From Notamacropus eugenii (lineage: Eukaryota; Chordata; Mammalia; Diprotodontia; Macropodidae): a DNA stretch of 64,000 bases. This document shows positions 14,205 through 23,564 of this stretch, piece after piece. Position 1 is the stretch's first letter, and each line of letters begins with the position of its first letter. The translations under genes were made by a program, and so were the position numbers. The stretch is taken from assembly GCF_028372415.1 (NCBI RefSeq), contig NC_092878.1, positions 30,176,903 through 30,240,902 of the forward strand. The letters are read 5' to 3'. The notes under the pieces are model-generated. The model searched no databases and had not been told where the DNA came from. It saw only the letters and a program-made list of their open reading frames with translations.

Positions 14205-17200
14205 CATAAGTACAAGTGTGTATGTGTAAGAGAGGCAGACAGACAGATCAGAGTTGGGGGGGAGAGAAAGAGAAGGGGGCAAGAGGGAGGGAGCCCATAT
14301 ACATTAGTATTGATATGTATTCTGCATCTGTGTGACATTTACAAAGGTCTCATTAAATATCTCTGGGGTTGGGAGTGCGTAGAAGGAGGGAAAGAGGACA
14401 GGAGTGTGTCACATGCAACCCAATTGTCTCACTGCAGATTTTTTTAAAATGCTGTGGATGAATTTGTAAAAATTATACTACTTTCAAGGCTGCTTCCTGT
14501 GATTGTTCTTATAACAACTCAAGAGAAAAGGACTCAGGGAGCCAGAGGGTACTTTTCACAACCCAACTTGACTAGGTAATCTACTCAGCACTTGCTGATC
14601 TCAGAGTTACTAGCTCAGATCCCAAAAGCCAACAGTCTCCCAGAATACTTGGAATCAATTTTTCCATGACAGTAATAATAGCAACAACCTAAGTAAAAAG
14701 TACATTTAACAAAGTTAGGTGAATGACTTAGGCATGGTGACCTCTTAATACTGAAGCATGACCTTGAGGAAAAAGCTCCTTGCTCCCATCAATGATCAAC
14801 ATGTATGATGCCTTTCCTTCTCAGGTCTAATTTCATGGTTCCCCCAAACACAACAGTTTGAAGAAATCTATGTGGTGCAAATCACTAAGCACACTGAATT
14901 ACGTACATCATTAACCAGAATAAAAGAAGTGCTTACCTTCTGACTCTTAATCTGTTCAACAACAACCATCACTGAGGGAAAAAGAAGTTGGAACTACAAA
15001 GCAAAGCAAAAGTTAATTAATCTAATGTAATCTCTTACGTGTTCCAAATGTAAGAGAGGGAGTATAAACATAAGCTCTGGAAATGATGGCGTTTCTGAAT
15101 GAAGATAGAGAGATCAACTCCAGCCAGAAGAGGCAAAAAAAGGGCCTACTCCTCTCAGCCTATCTTTAGCTAGAAACACCTATTTTGGAGGCTGGCAGGA
15201 TAGTCAGTATAACATCAACATGGACAACTTTAGTACCAAATGTTAAGAGACGATTTATCTTCAGAATTCATGAAATAATGCTCATATAATAAAGCAGATT
15301 AAATGTACAAAATGTAAAATTTTAGATTCAAATTCCGAATCTGGAAGTAGGAGAGCTCTTCAAAATACTAGATTAGTCAAATATACCTAAAAGACTGAGA
15401 GAACAGACAAAAAGAACCCAAGATATTCCATTATCTACAAAGATACCTGGTCCAAGGAGTAATTGACATGTGATATGGAAAGGGGAGGGTCAGCAAGGAA
15501 CTGCAATAAAAAACATAATTAGAAAAACACCATCTCAAAAAGTTTCTAACCTATGACCTAAGAACACTGGCTGGGGAGAGGGAGAGAACAGACCTTGTGG
15601 TAATGAGTGCTTTTAGGTTCCCACAGAAGATAGTGATACAGGGTCACTAAAGTGATACAGGTCACTAAAAACTGAAAGCAAAATGTTCACAGAATACCCT
15701 GGAACCTCTTACAGAGGCAAGAAGTTACTTTGATCATTAAATGAACAATACGGAGAGCTTATAGTGGTATATGCTCATTAAAGGCATTTTCCCAATTCTG
15801 AAACCCTAATTAAAGGAAGACAAGCTATGGTGGGGAGGGAGGACCGCATTTTCTTTCCAAGGATGTGGTCTAGTGAGGAAACTGGGGGACTCAGGGGCAT
15901 TACTGCCTGCCTCTTTCTCCTCTTCTCTACCTCACCTCTTGCTCCAAGTCAAGCAGTGCTTGACGATATGGCTGCAGGATGGAGTCCAGACCTGTGCAGA
16001 AGGCCCGCAAATAAATTCCATGTAATCCACCCTGGCCTTGCTGGGACAGATGGTGATCCTGCGATTAAACAAAGGCTAATTAAATTAGCTCCAGGATTGG
16101 GACTTGCAGATCAAGTGCTGAACCTGGAGTCACAAAGACCTGAGTTCAAATGTGGCTTCAAAACACCTCCTAGCTGTGGAACCCTAGACATGTAAAACTT
16201 CCTCTGTCTGCCTCAGTTTCCTTTGTAAAATGAGGATACTAACAGCACCTACCTCCCAGAGCTGCTGTGAGGACCAAATGGTACATCTGTCAAGTGCTTT
16301 ACAAAATCCTTTAAGTATTATTTAAATACTATCCTTTTTGTTGTTATTACGTCATTATTAGTTGTACTGCTGATGTTTGAATAGCTGTGTCAAATTAACC
16401 TCCGTAAGAAGAAACATACAACGGAGTGAGGGAAATAGTTTGCCCATTAACATTGTTGGACCACAGATTGACAACACCAAAGGTCCTTGGAGTTCATCCA
16501 GTCCAACTTTCTCACTTCAGAGATGAGGAAGAGGTTCAGAGAGGTTAAGTGATCTGTCCAAGGTCACAAGAGGTAGAACTGGGGACTGAGTCCAGATTTG
16601 GTGCAGTGTGGAGCACTGGTCCTAAGACAAAGGAAAACTGAACTCTAGTGCTGGTTCCAAGACCGATTAGGTGAACAGCCTGAAGCAAAGTCACCTCACT
16701 TCTCTGAGCCTGGGTTTACTTCTCTGTAAAATGGGAAAAATATATTTATACTCCCTACCTAAAAGGATGTTGCGAGGAAAGCATTTTGTAAATATTTATA
16801 TCAGTGTGAGTCATAATTCCTATTCCCACCTTCCAAAACTGATGTCATGTTTATTTTAAGCCAGAACCTTCTTAACCCTTTGCCTTAAGGAAGAATAAAA
16901 ACTTTGTGATGAAAAAAGAAAAAGGACAGAATTCCTCCTCTGTTGAAAAAAATCCATCTTCCTTGAGAACTATTGGATCTGCGGAACCCATATTTTTAAC
17001 TCAAACTTGAGCAAAAGCCCAGCCAGAAGTCTAAATTTAAAACCAGCCTCCAACTCCCTTCTCTCTCTTTCTAATGTGTATAATGCCACTCATAGACAGA
17101 TGTTCTTCTGAGACCAGAGAGGTTCTGTTACTTCCTCAAAGGTCACATAGGAAGTATGTGACAGAACCAGATCCCCACCCAGCACTCTTCACATCGTACG

Positions 17201-20200
17201 CTGCTGACTCTTATGCTGTAGAACAAAAACTCCCAGAACTTACAGGAAAAACAATTCAAATAACGACACATTTGTAAATAACCTTAGGGGAATTCCATCT
17301 TCCACAGGACTCTCTCTTTCATCCATCACATGGATCTGTTATGCTTCTAGGAAGCTAGGAGTTGAAATCACAGAGAGGCAAATTTATACTCAATGTCAGG
17401 AAAAAACTTCCTAACATCTACCAGGGGTGGGGAACCCGTGTCCTCAAGGCCACATGTGGTCCTCTAGGTCCTCAAAAGTGGCCCTTTGACTGAACCTAAA
17501 CTTCACAGAACATATCTCCTTTGTTCTGTAAAACTTGGACTCAATCAACAGACTGTACCTGAGGACCTAGAAGGCCACATGTGGCCATGAGGCTGCAGGT
17601 TCTCCGCCCCTGACTTAGACCTATCCAAGCAGGGAATGGGTTACCTCAGGAAGTAATGAATTCTCTCCCTTTAGAAGTCTTCAAGGACTGCTTGTAGTAA
17701 GAGTTTGGGCTATTTAATTCTCAAATTCAGTGACTCTATAAATGTTCCTGTCATTAATATTATTCGTAACACTGTTACTAATGTTACTATTAATACTACC
17801 GATACTTGGCGCTCTTCTGAGCCCAAATGCAAGACGTATAAAAAACATCACCACTGTCCTCAAGGGCCGACCACCCACCTGCTGCTGCACATGGCCTGTA
17901 TATCGTTCAATGAACTCTGTAAAGGGAATATAGTCCGTGCCAAGGCGGCAGAGTCGATTCAGGACGCTGGTTTCACTCGGATGGAGAAACGGAAAGTCCT
18001 GTGACACCTACAAAAGTGGTAACAACATTAAGGACACAGATGCCTCTGATTCATTTGACTCCCACCCTGAGGATACTCCAAATGCTTTACAATAATGACA
18101 GGATGTTTTTCTCCAAATGTTTTATGATGACATTTTTTTCTCCTCATTCTGCCTTTTGTGAGGTGTATTTATCAGAAGAGTTCTGTAAAATATAACTATT
18201 TGCACATTACTGGCATCTTTTTAAAGTGATTATAACAAATTCATCATAGACTATAAAAAACTGAGTTTTTTTTGTTCATGTAAATATCACTTAAAAAGAA
18301 AATGGTGTTTATTTTTTAAATGTAAAATTTCAATTAACAAGCATTTATTTTCTTTCTCTCCTTCTCTCTCATTAAAAAGAAAAAAAGAAAAACAAAACCC
18401 CTGTAATAAATGTGTATAGTTGGGCCAAACAAATTCTTGTACTGTCTAGGTCTAAAAAATGTCTCATTCTACATTTTGAATCCATCACCTGAATGGACTT
18501 TCATAATCTGGAAGGAGGTCAAGGAAGCTATGTAATAAGCAATTACCTTTTCCTTCCTAATCCCTTCAGCCTTGCCATCTCTAACATTCCACCAATGAAT
18601 AAACACTTACCAAGCACCTTCTGTGTGCCCAGGACTGTGCTAGTTGTAGGGGATATGAAGAGGCACACCAACATATGCATATGAAAACTTAAAAAAAAAA
18701 AAACTACTCAAGAGACAATGCAAGGCAATTGTATGAAGAAATTAAACAAAAAAAGTAAGAGAATTCTCCTCTTCTCAAACCCTATCACTTCACTAAATAC
18801 CAAAGATGAGAAAGTCTATAAATAAGACAACTTTCTAAGTTGCTAAATTTGGAAAGTTTAGGGAAAAAATCCACCCAAACCACAGGTTAAACACAAAAAA
18901 ATTCAAAAAGAAGAGGAAGAACAGCGCCGACTCCTTCTCCTTGGCTGAGCTCTTCAATTTCACGACCACTTTCTGAGCACCTCTGGGACAGGCACGGTGA
19001 GCAACAGAGGAAAAATGCAGCTGCATCTGCTCTTAAGGAGTTTACATCATACTGAGCAATACAGATAAGTAAATACAAAATGTATAAAAAGTCATGGGGG
19101 AAGGGTATCAACAAATGGGAAATGGGAAGAGGCATCTTATCCTCTGAGCTGAAGCTTGAAGAGAGCGGGGTCCCAAGAGGCAAAATGAAAAAGGAAAGCC
19201 TTTTAGGCATAGGGCACAGCATGGGTAAAGGCATAGAGAGAGGAGATGGGGTGCTCTCTACTAAGAATAAATAGAACCCAGTACAGATGGAACATTTAGT
19301 ATATAAAGGAAAGTAATATGTAACCCTAGTGTAAAAAAAAGCTGGAGCCAAACTGGGAAGGGCTTTAAGTGTCTCTGATCCCTTCCCCTCCTCCCCAAAA
19401 AAAGTCTGAATTTTTTTCCAGTGCCAAAAAATCACCATTGAAACTTCTTGAGCAGAGGAATGACAAGATCATACATATGCTTTAAGAACATTACTTTGGT
19501 AGCTCTGTGGAGGGTGGACTGAAGAAGAGGAGACCAGATGCAAGGAGAACAATTAGAAAGTTATTCCAATTTCAAGGCATACACTGGTGAATTTGCATTT
19601 GATTTTAGAGGCAACAGGGAGCCATTAAAGCTTCATGAGCAGAAGAGTAGCATGGTTAAACCTATTCTTTAAGGATATGACTTTGGCATAAAAAGAACAG
19701 ACTGAAAAAAGGGAGGGAGTGCAAATCAGAGGTTACTACAATAGTCCAGGTGAAAGGTGATGAGGACCACAAGTAGGAAGGCTCCCATGAGAGGAGAGAA
19801 AAGAACGTAGGTGAGAATGTCATGGAGGCAGAAGAGGTATGACTTACCAACAGATTGATCCCTGGGGGACGAAAAGGCTAAAGGAAGAATGAAGGATGAC
19901 TCAGAGTTTCAGTTGTTTAACGGATAGTTGGAGACGTGGCACCAGAGCTCAGGACTGAGATGAGGGCTATCTGCCAAGAGATAATAGTTGGTCCCACGGG
20001 AACAAGAGGTGAACACCGTAAAAGAGTAGAGGTAAAGGAGAAGAGGGTCCAGGACCCAGCACTGTGGTGCTCCCACCCAGGGACAGTGCTTACGGGAGGA
20101 TATGGATGAAGATCCTGCAAAGAGACTGAGAAGGATGGGTAGAGCAGAGAGGAAGAGAAGTATGAAAGAACAATGTCATACAAATCCAGAGATGGGAAAG

Positions 20201-23200
20201 TCAGAAAGAGGAGGCAGAGAAGTCAAGAATGATGAGGACTGAGAAAAGACCACTGGAATTAATAATACAGAGATCACTGGTAACCTTATACACAGTAACT
20301 TTAGCCAAGTGGTGAGGACAGAAGCAAGGATGCAGGAGGTTGAAAAACATGTGGGAAATGAGAAAGTAGAAGCAATGAGTGCAGACAGCTTTTTCTAGAA
20401 GTTTAACAGAAAACAGCTGGCATGTTTATGGGGCATCATGGAAAGAGCCGGTGGACAGGGAGAGATTAGAAATTTGGGAGAGCAAAGAGATATCTGAAAG
20501 AGCAAGTTCCCAGAGGAGATAGGAGAGGAGGTGATCAAAGGTTTTAGTAGAATAGGGCTTCTTCATTTTTACTGTGTCATGGACTCCTTTGGCAGATCAT
20601 GTCTGGTGAAGGCCAAAGACCCCTTTTTCAGAAAAGTTTGTAAATATGCAAAAATAAAAAGCATGAGATTGCCAAAAGAACTAATTATATTGAAAATGTT
20701 ATCAAACTGTTAAAAAAAAAAAACCAAGTTCAAGGAATCTCTGAAGTAGAGGATTTGGCATTAGTGAAGAGAAGGGCCATGTCTTCTTCCTTGACTAATG
20801 CAAAGGAGAGGATAACACCGAGATGATTTGAAGTACATAACAGAGTATATTAGCAAGCACCCTAGCACACCCAGGATGGCCTGCTAGCACAGGTTCTTTG
20901 ATCTGCTTTTAAAGGAAAGACTGCTCAAAAAGGGGTTAACAATCCTACTTTAATTACATTCACTAGTTCAGGGGAAAAGTCAGCACCCTGAACTTGGAGA
21001 AAATGCAAGCAGAGAAATTAGCACAAAGACATACAGAACTCCAACAGTCTGGGTAAAGCAATATTGCTGTACACTTTATGTACATCACTGGATTGAGGGA
21101 GCACAGCCATCGGAGCAGTCGGGGTGTGGGGCGGAGATGTGTGGGCTCCGAACATATGGCTACTCAGAATCTCCACCAGGAAATCAAAGAAATCCAAAGA
21201 TCCTTCTTATGAGTGGACCCCCAAAGCAAATGCCTACTCCCAGAATATATAACAAAGACTTGGCATCTGATTGGCTGAGTGCTCAGGAGCTTGAAGGTGC
21301 CCCAGCACTTAATTAGAAACTCCCTGTAGCCAGGGCTCTATGTGTCTATTAATGGTCAAAGAAGATCTTCAAATTCCCTTAACATTCCACAGAGGAGAAG
21401 AGGAAGCTCATGATGAACAGTCCTGAACTTTGAGTGAAGTGTGAGTTGAGACCTGCTGTCTAGAGAGAGCAGGGAAGGGGTGGGAGACAAGTACAACAGA
21501 AGGTCAATCAGGGAAGAGAACTGGCAAGCAGAAGTGAAGGCCAAGTCAAGATTAAGTAATATCCATTTGTGGAAGACCTAATTAGCAGTGCTGGGACTTC
21601 CTCTAGCAGCATTCATTAGCATGCAAGTAGGAGCAGATAATCAATCAGCAAGTATTTATTAAGTTCTCATTATAGGCTTGGCATTGTGCTAGGCAAAGAA
21701 AAATCGTCCTTTTCCTCAAGGATCTAAGTATTCCACTGCGGAGATACGACATATTTGCAAGCAAGTCAATACAGAACGTACACAATACAATTTTTCAAGG
21801 GGAGAACTAGCAGCTGCGGGCGGGCGCCTCATGGAGGAGATGGCACCTAAGGGCCTCCAGGAAGAGGGCACAGCCTGTGACAGGCACAAGGAGGGGAAAG
21901 GGAATTGCATGGGCTCAGTTTGGCTGCAAGGGAGTGCGTCAAGGGTACTCATGTCTAATCGATCACTCCGGAGTTAGACTGTGAGGGTATACTCCATGCC
22001 CGGTGGAGAAGTCTGAGCCTAGAGCCCAGCCAGAGCTAGGAGAATGCTCCTTGGGCAGGGGAGGGAAATGGTCAGGTCCATGTTTTAGAAGGGAACCCCG
22101 GGGAGGATGCATTCAGGAGGCGGCTTGGGTGTGAGAGGCAGAGGGAGAAGGACAGGGAAGGCTGGATCTGGGCTGGGGGAGACGGAGCTTTGGACAGGAA
22201 CCGGGAAGTCAGCAGGAGGAAAAGGAGATTCAGGGATGGAGAGGAGGGCTTTTTGGACACGTGGAGTTTGAATTTCTTATAAAACACCTGGTTTAAAATA
22301 CCTAACGGGCAGGGTGTGAGGTGTCTATGCAGGGAAAGAGACTAAGGCTGCATATCCAGGCAGGATGCCATCCGCGTGGGGAAGATAACGAGGTCCCTGA
22401 GAAAGGAGAGGGCACAGGCACACCTGCATCCGGGGAGCTGAGGAGTGGTCACATACGTAGGCAAAAGTCGGGTGGGGGGAAATTAAGTATTACAAACTGA
22501 GAGAGGAGTGTCCGGGAGCTGGGGGCTGGGGGGGGCGTAAAACGTCAAATACTGAAGCGAGGACTTGCCAATAAAGAGACCATTAGTAACCTGAAGAGTC
22601 TAGTTTCGTTGAATGATGGGGTCAAGAGACAGACTGCAGAGGGTCAGGAACGAAGAGGGCGCAGCGCGGGCAGCTTCTCCCAGCAGGGGGTCCAAGGGAG
22701 AAGAGGCTCGTAGGAGGGGCTGCACGGTCAGAGCCTCTGGAGGGGGGCTCGGGTCAAAGGGCAGCCTGAGCCTGGCAGGGGACCCCTGCTGTGAGGCGGC
22801 CAAGGCGGGGGCGGACCTCGGACCTCGGAGAAGTCTGACCCGCCTGCTTCATTTCTTAATTCTTACAGACCGGGCTGGTTACCGTAAAACACAGCGCAGG
22901 GTCCGCAATCACCTTGGACCGTCTTGGGGTTCCTAGGCAGACGCTGCAGCTGCTTGCCCTTTCCTTCTCTAGCTTATTTTACAGATGAGGAAACTGAGGC
23001 AGGCAGGGTGAAGTGACACAATTCTCCCTCGGCCATTCATTCTCTTCAGCCCTCTCGCGCAGACCTCGGTCGTGGCCCCGCCCCTCTACCCCAGCCCGCG
23101 CCAGAGCCCCGGGAGCCGACCCCCTCCCGCCCTTTTCCAGGCTCCGCCCCCTCATTAGCGGCTCCCAGGCCAAGCCCCGCCCCCCGCTCCTCCACCGCAG

Positions 23201-23449
23201 GCCCCGCAGTCCGTCCACGCTCCCTACTCCCAGGGTCCCGCCCCTCTGACCGCCTTACCCCGCCCCCCCCAGGTCCCGCCCCGGCCCTAAACACTGGCAC
23301 TCTTAACTCCGCCCCTTGCTTTCCCCGTCAGGTGGAGTTCCAATTAGCGCTCCCTTCAGGGTGGGCCGTACCTGGAGGCCGCTCCGCTTGTTCCAGGTGA
23401 AGATGGCACCCGGGTACCCGCTCAAAGCCAACAGCAGCTCGTGGATCAT
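2833..23449 (-). CDS. TUBGCP4: TUBGCP4, gamma-tubulin complex component 4 (16 exons, 3' end outside window, two lesions)
   Basis: The gene encodes the smallest gamma-tubulin ring complex subunit, which acts with GCP2, 3, 5 and 6 to nucleate microtubules at centrosomes. Sixteen exons on the minus strand give about 616 residues that follow the human protein (about 667 aa) nearly residue for residue; each exon has its own entry. The N-terminal half carries the GRIP1/GCP-N region and the half after about residue 350 the GCP-C gamma-tubulin-binding region. The last ~50 codons, after ILVK, must lie left of the window. All exon junctions join in frame except at exon 16. Two defects stand out: a TGA at codon 365 in exon 11 and a lost AG acceptor before exon 16. 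Every other exon is open and well conserved, so old pseudogene status looks unlikely. A recent loss, a sequencing error or sample damage would fit better. The start is the MIHELL methionine, as in human. Confidence 0.96.
3060..3570 (+). repeat. Dispersed marsupial repeat, decayed (plus orientation)
   Basis: The stretch has CTTTCTTCAAGGCCTAACTT, then ACCCACTTCTTCCATGAAAC, then a 3' part near 3480-3550 with CTCCTTGAGAGG. This follows the order of the abundant long repeat seen better preserved at 12060-12500. Open frames here (105 and 71 aa) are not genes. Confidence 0.5.
3651..3837. mobile_element. Palindromic hAT-like MITE with 8-bp target duplication
   Basis: The element starts CAGGGGTGGGGAACCTG and ends in the near-perfect inverted copy. 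Its two halves are complementary over most of 187 bp. It is flanked by TCCTAATG (3643-3650) and TCCTAATA (3838-3845), an 8-bp duplication with one mismatch, as expected of hAT transposons. It has no coding capacity. A second copy lies at 17422-17612. Confidence 0.8.
4161..4295 (-). CDS. TUBGCP4: TUBGCP4 exon 15 (residues 533-577)
   Basis: It encodes [20 protein letters not shown] and then [20 protein letters not shown], ending ILLKP, 45 codons in phase 0. Human has Arg where this copy has Gln (FESIRLAH), explained by one G-to-A change at a CpG. The acceptor is CTTCAG and the donor GTAAGT. Confidence 0.95.
5092..5269 (-). CDS. TUBGCP4: TUBGCP4 exon 14 (residues 473-532)
   Basis: It encodes [20 protein letters not shown] and [16 protein letters not shown], then [13 protein letters not shown], in the GCP-C region. 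Many CpGs in Arg codons are kept here. The acceptor is ACCCAG and the donor GTCTGT. Plus-strand open frames over this stretch are shadows. Confidence 0.97.
6215..6415 (-). repeat. MIR-class SINE
   Basis: The antisense signature CAACAGATGAGGACACTAAG, the ACTTGCCCATCAACACAGAG core and a tail ending in TTTCTACTAAACCATACTAC mark an old tRNA-derived SINE. Confidence 0.7.
6604..6742 (-). CDS. TUBGCP4: TUBGCP4 exon 13 (residues 427-473)
   Basis: It encodes [20 protein letters not shown] and then [20 protein letters not shown] plus PAVLE. Human reads ADATQAREGPSRETSP at the start. The acceptor is CCTTAG and the donor GTAGGT, with phase 2 exit inside a Lys codon. Confidence 0.96.
7000..7200 (+). repeat. 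MIR-class SINE
   Basis: In sense orientation the stretch reads GGTCTGGATTCCAATCCTGG, then AATCTTTAAAATGAAGAGGC. It lies in the intron between TUBGCP4 exons 12 and 13. Confidence 0.6.
7283..7390 (-). CDS. TUBGCP4: TUBGCP4 exon 12 (residues 391-427)
   Basis: It encodes [20 protein letters not shown] and [15 protein letters not shown], matching human. It ends in the first G of an Asp codon completed by exon 13. The acceptor is TGCCAG and the donor GTATTA. Confidence 0.95.
7737..7842 (-). CDS. TUBGCP4: TUBGCP4 exon 11, with an in-frame TGA
   Basis: It encodes IIKDFYLLG, then a stop, then [20 protein letters not shown] and AVTEH. The TGA is revcomp of 7813-7815. Human has Arg (LLGRGELFQ), so the likely ancestral codon is CGA, and one C-to-T change at a CpG explains it. 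The reading frame after the stop stays conserved. Splice sites are intact: acceptor CAAAG, donor GTAAGT. If real, the stop would remove most of the gamma-tubulin-binding half of the protein. Confidence 0.93.
7915..8340 (-). repeat. Dispersed marsupial repeat
   Basis: The stretch has the start-type signature CTCCTATTATGTATAAGGCA, then the internal AAAAACTGGGGAGATAAGCA and CTTCCCTGAGGAAGTGGAAC. This is the opposite orientation to the copy at 12060-12500. It is non-coding; the 93-aa frame across it is a chance ORF. Confidence 0.6.
8420..8640 (+). repeat. Marsupial tRNA-derived SINE (MAR1-like)
   Basis: The head GGAGGCAGCGTGGTACAGTG is followed by AGAGTCAAGAAGACCTGGGT and a 3' extension ending CCATACCAATGAA. 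The same extended form recurs at 34840-35060. Confidence 0.75.
9055..9105 (-). CDS. TUBGCP4: TUBGCP4 exon 10 (residues 339-355)
   Basis: A 51-bp exon encoding [17 protein letters not shown], identical to human as recalled. The acceptor is CCTCAG and the donor GTAATA. It is one of three very short in-frame exons (51, 54 and 57 bp) in this gene. Confidence 0.95.
9718..9842 (-). CDS. TUBGCP4: TUBGCP4 exon 9 (residues 297-338)
   Basis: It encodes [20 protein letters not shown] and [19 protein letters not shown]. The acceptor is ACACAG. The donor, GTTTGC, is weak at positions +3 to +5 but keeps the obligatory GT. Phase 1 entry completes the Gly codon of exon 8. Confidence 0.95.
10164..10329 (-). 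CDS. TUBGCP4: TUBGCP4 exon 8 (residues 242-297)
   Basis: It encodes [20 protein letters not shown] through [11 protein letters not shown], identical to human as recalled, and ends with the first base of a Gly codon. The acceptor is ACCCAG and the donor GTAGGA. Confidence 0.97.
10535..10970. repeat. Two MIR-class fragments in opposite orientation
   Basis: A sense copy covers about 10540-10660 (CCATTAACTAGTTACAGGAC, then TCTGTAAAATGAGTAGG). An antisense copy covers about 10870-10960 (TCATTTTAGAGACGAGGAAA). Both are old and diverged. Confidence 0.6.
11176..11377 (-). CDS. TUBGCP4: TUBGCP4 exon 7 (residues 174-241)
   Basis: At 202 bp this is the longest coding exon seen. It runs from [16 protein letters not shown] to [10 protein letters not shown]. 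It contains an acidic stretch, [12 protein letters not shown], where human has [12 protein letters not shown]; this is a flexible linker in GCP4. The donor GTGAGG follows CTG. Confidence 0.97.
12060..12500 (+). repeat. Dispersed marsupial repeat, nearly full length
   Basis: This is the clearest plus-oriented copy. It has GACTCAGCTCAAATCCCACC, then CTGGAGGCCTTTCCTGG, then TACTTGAGAGGAGGGACAGT, and ends in AATAAAATGCCTGTTGACTT. Related pieces occur at 3060, 7915, 13040, 18950, 36237, 51380, 60130, 60580 and 62790. I recognise the family by its recurrence but do not assign a database name. Confidence 0.65.
12828..12907 (-). CDS. TUBGCP4: TUBGCP4 exon 6 (residues 148-173 plus two bases of codon 174)
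   Basis: It encodes [20 protein letters not shown] then VRSALE, ending in AA of a split Lys codon. The donor is GTAAGT and the acceptor CCACAG. Its phase fits exon 7, which opens with G. Confidence 0.96.
13040..13300 (+). repeat. Dispersed marsupial repeat fragment with a short CA tract
   Basis: An AC-rich microsatellite near 13085-13112 is followed by CAAGTCTCAGCTACAGTCCC and CTGCAAGAAGCCTTCCTGG, the central part of the same repeat as at 12060. The open frames on both strands here are chance. Confidence 0.55.
14167..14200. repeat. (TG)n microsatellite
   Basis: An almost pure TG run of about 34 bases with one A interruption near the end. Confidence 0.95.
14937..14993 (-). CDS. TUBGCP4: TUBGCP4 exon 5 (residues 129-147)
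   Basis: A 57-bp exon encoding [19 protein letters not shown], identical to human as recalled. The acceptor is TTGTAG and the donor GTAAGC. Phase 0 at both ends. Confidence 0.96.
15447..15500 (-). CDS. TUBGCP4: TUBGCP4 exon 4 (residues 111-128)
   Basis: A short 54-bp exon encoding [18 protein letters not shown]. The acceptor is TTGCAG and the donor GTATCT. Human has [18 protein letters not shown]. Too short to show up as an open reading frame, it was found by matching the protein between exons 3 and 5. Confidence 0.95.
15936..16058 (-). CDS. TUBGCP4: TUBGCP4 exon 3 (residues 70-110)
   Basis: It encodes [20 protein letters not shown] and then [20 protein letters not shown] plus E, 41 codons in phase 0. 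The acceptor is CGCAG and the donor GTGAGG. This is part of the GRIP1 region, where GCP proteins contact each other laterally. Confidence 0.96.
16100..16830. repeat. Cluster of three SINE fragments
   Basis: A sense MAR1-like copy at about 16100-16330 (AGACCTGAGTTCAAATGTGG, TTTGTAAAATGAGGATAC) is followed by an antisense MIR-like piece at about 16465-16600. Another sense piece follows at about 16605-16830. They fill the intron upstream of TUBGCP4 exon 3. Confidence 0.65.
17350..17710 (+). repeat. CR1/L3-like LINE 3' fragment split by a MITE
   Basis: The flanks read AGAGGCAAATTTATACTC, AAAAAACTTCCTAACATC, and after the insert TATCCAAGCAGGGAATGGG, CCTCAGGAAGTAATGAATTC, GAAGTCTTCAAGGACTGC. This is the conserved 3' end of CR1/L3-type LINEs in mammals. 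A similar fragment occurs at 53820-54060. Confidence 0.55.
17422..17612. mobile_element. Second copy of the palindromic hAT-like MITE
   Basis: Same termini as the 3651 copy (CAGGGGTGGGGAACC at the left, CCGCCCCTG at the right) and the same internal ACTTGGACTCAATCAA segment. Flanking 8-mers ACATCTAC and ACTTAGAC match at 5 of 8, so the target duplication has decayed. It interrupts the CR1-like fragment. Confidence 0.75.
17879..18007 (-). CDS. TUBGCP4: TUBGCP4 exon 2 (residues 27-69)
   Basis: It encodes [20 protein letters not shown] through GHVQQQ, 43 codons in phase 0. The acceptor is TTGTAG and the donor GTGGGT. Differences from human are few, such as Pro for Arg in DYIPFTEF and Arg for Gln in FIERYTG. 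An overlapping open frame on the plus strand is a shadow. Confidence 0.97.
18590..20350 (-). repeat. Long dispersed marsupial repeats, tandem copies
   Basis: A start-type segment near 18595-18660 (ACTTACCAAGCACCTTCTGT) is followed by a large copy from about 18950 with CTCTTAAGGAGTTTACATCA, GAAGCTTGAAGAGAGCGGGG, AAACTGGGAAGGGCTTTAAG and GAGCCATTAAAGCTTCATGA. The 183-aa antisense frame at 18887-19438 lies entirely inside this repeat and is rejected as a gene. Confidence 0.55.
20855..21350. mobile_element. Probable solo LTR of an endogenous retrovirus
   Basis: The block is unlike the surrounding SINE DNA. It carries CAGCACCCTGAACTTGGAGA, CTGGGTAAAGCAATATTGCT and TGATTGGCTGAGTGCTCAGG, and ends near CCAGGGCTCTATGTGTC. 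I recall closely similar sequence from marsupial retroviral LTRs. No gag, pol or env frame is next to it, so a solo LTR is likeliest. The exact ends and target duplication were not resolved. Confidence 0.45.
21640..22600 (-). repeat. Dispersed marsupial repeat with GC-rich tail
   Basis: A start-type segment at 21643-21700 (AGCAAGTATTTATTAAGTTC) is followed by GGGCCTCCAGGAAGAGG and GGGAATTGCATGGGCTCAG, then long purine-rich DNA up to the CpG island. The antisense frames here are not coding. Confidence 0.45.
23372..23449 (-). CDS. TUBGCP4: TUBGCP4 coding exon 1 (residues 1-26)
   Basis: This exon encodes [20 protein letters not shown] followed by KRSGLQ. It differs from human by one residue, Ala for Ser at position 15. 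The donor GTACGG follows CTCCAG directly. The ATG is revcomp of 23447-23449. The exon sits inside the CpG island, about 100 bp from the ZNF143-like site at 23552. Confidence 0.97.
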
Positions 23450-23551
23450 CCCCACGGCGGGCAGCGGGCCGCTGAGGCAGCGTCCGCCGGCGCGAGCTCC
23501 CCCGGCCGTCGGGGGAGGAGCGCTGCTCCAGCCGCTGTGCGCAAGGCCCGC

Positions 23552-23564
23552 TGGGAAGTGTAGT
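23552..23564 (-). promoter_or_regulatory. ZNF143/SBS-type site
   Basis: On the minus strand the sequence reads ACTACACTTCCCA, which fits the SBS consensus ACTACAnnTCCCA. It is 103 bp upstream of the TUBGCP4 ATG. A weaker relative, ACTACGTCTCCCA, lies at about 23724-23736 on the same strand. Confidence 0.75.

Noticed and set aside
18887..19438. 183-aa minus-strand open frame
   Set aside because: It lies within a dispersed repeat and has no domain; the signal-like hydrophobic stretches come from purine-rich repeat DNA read in reverse.
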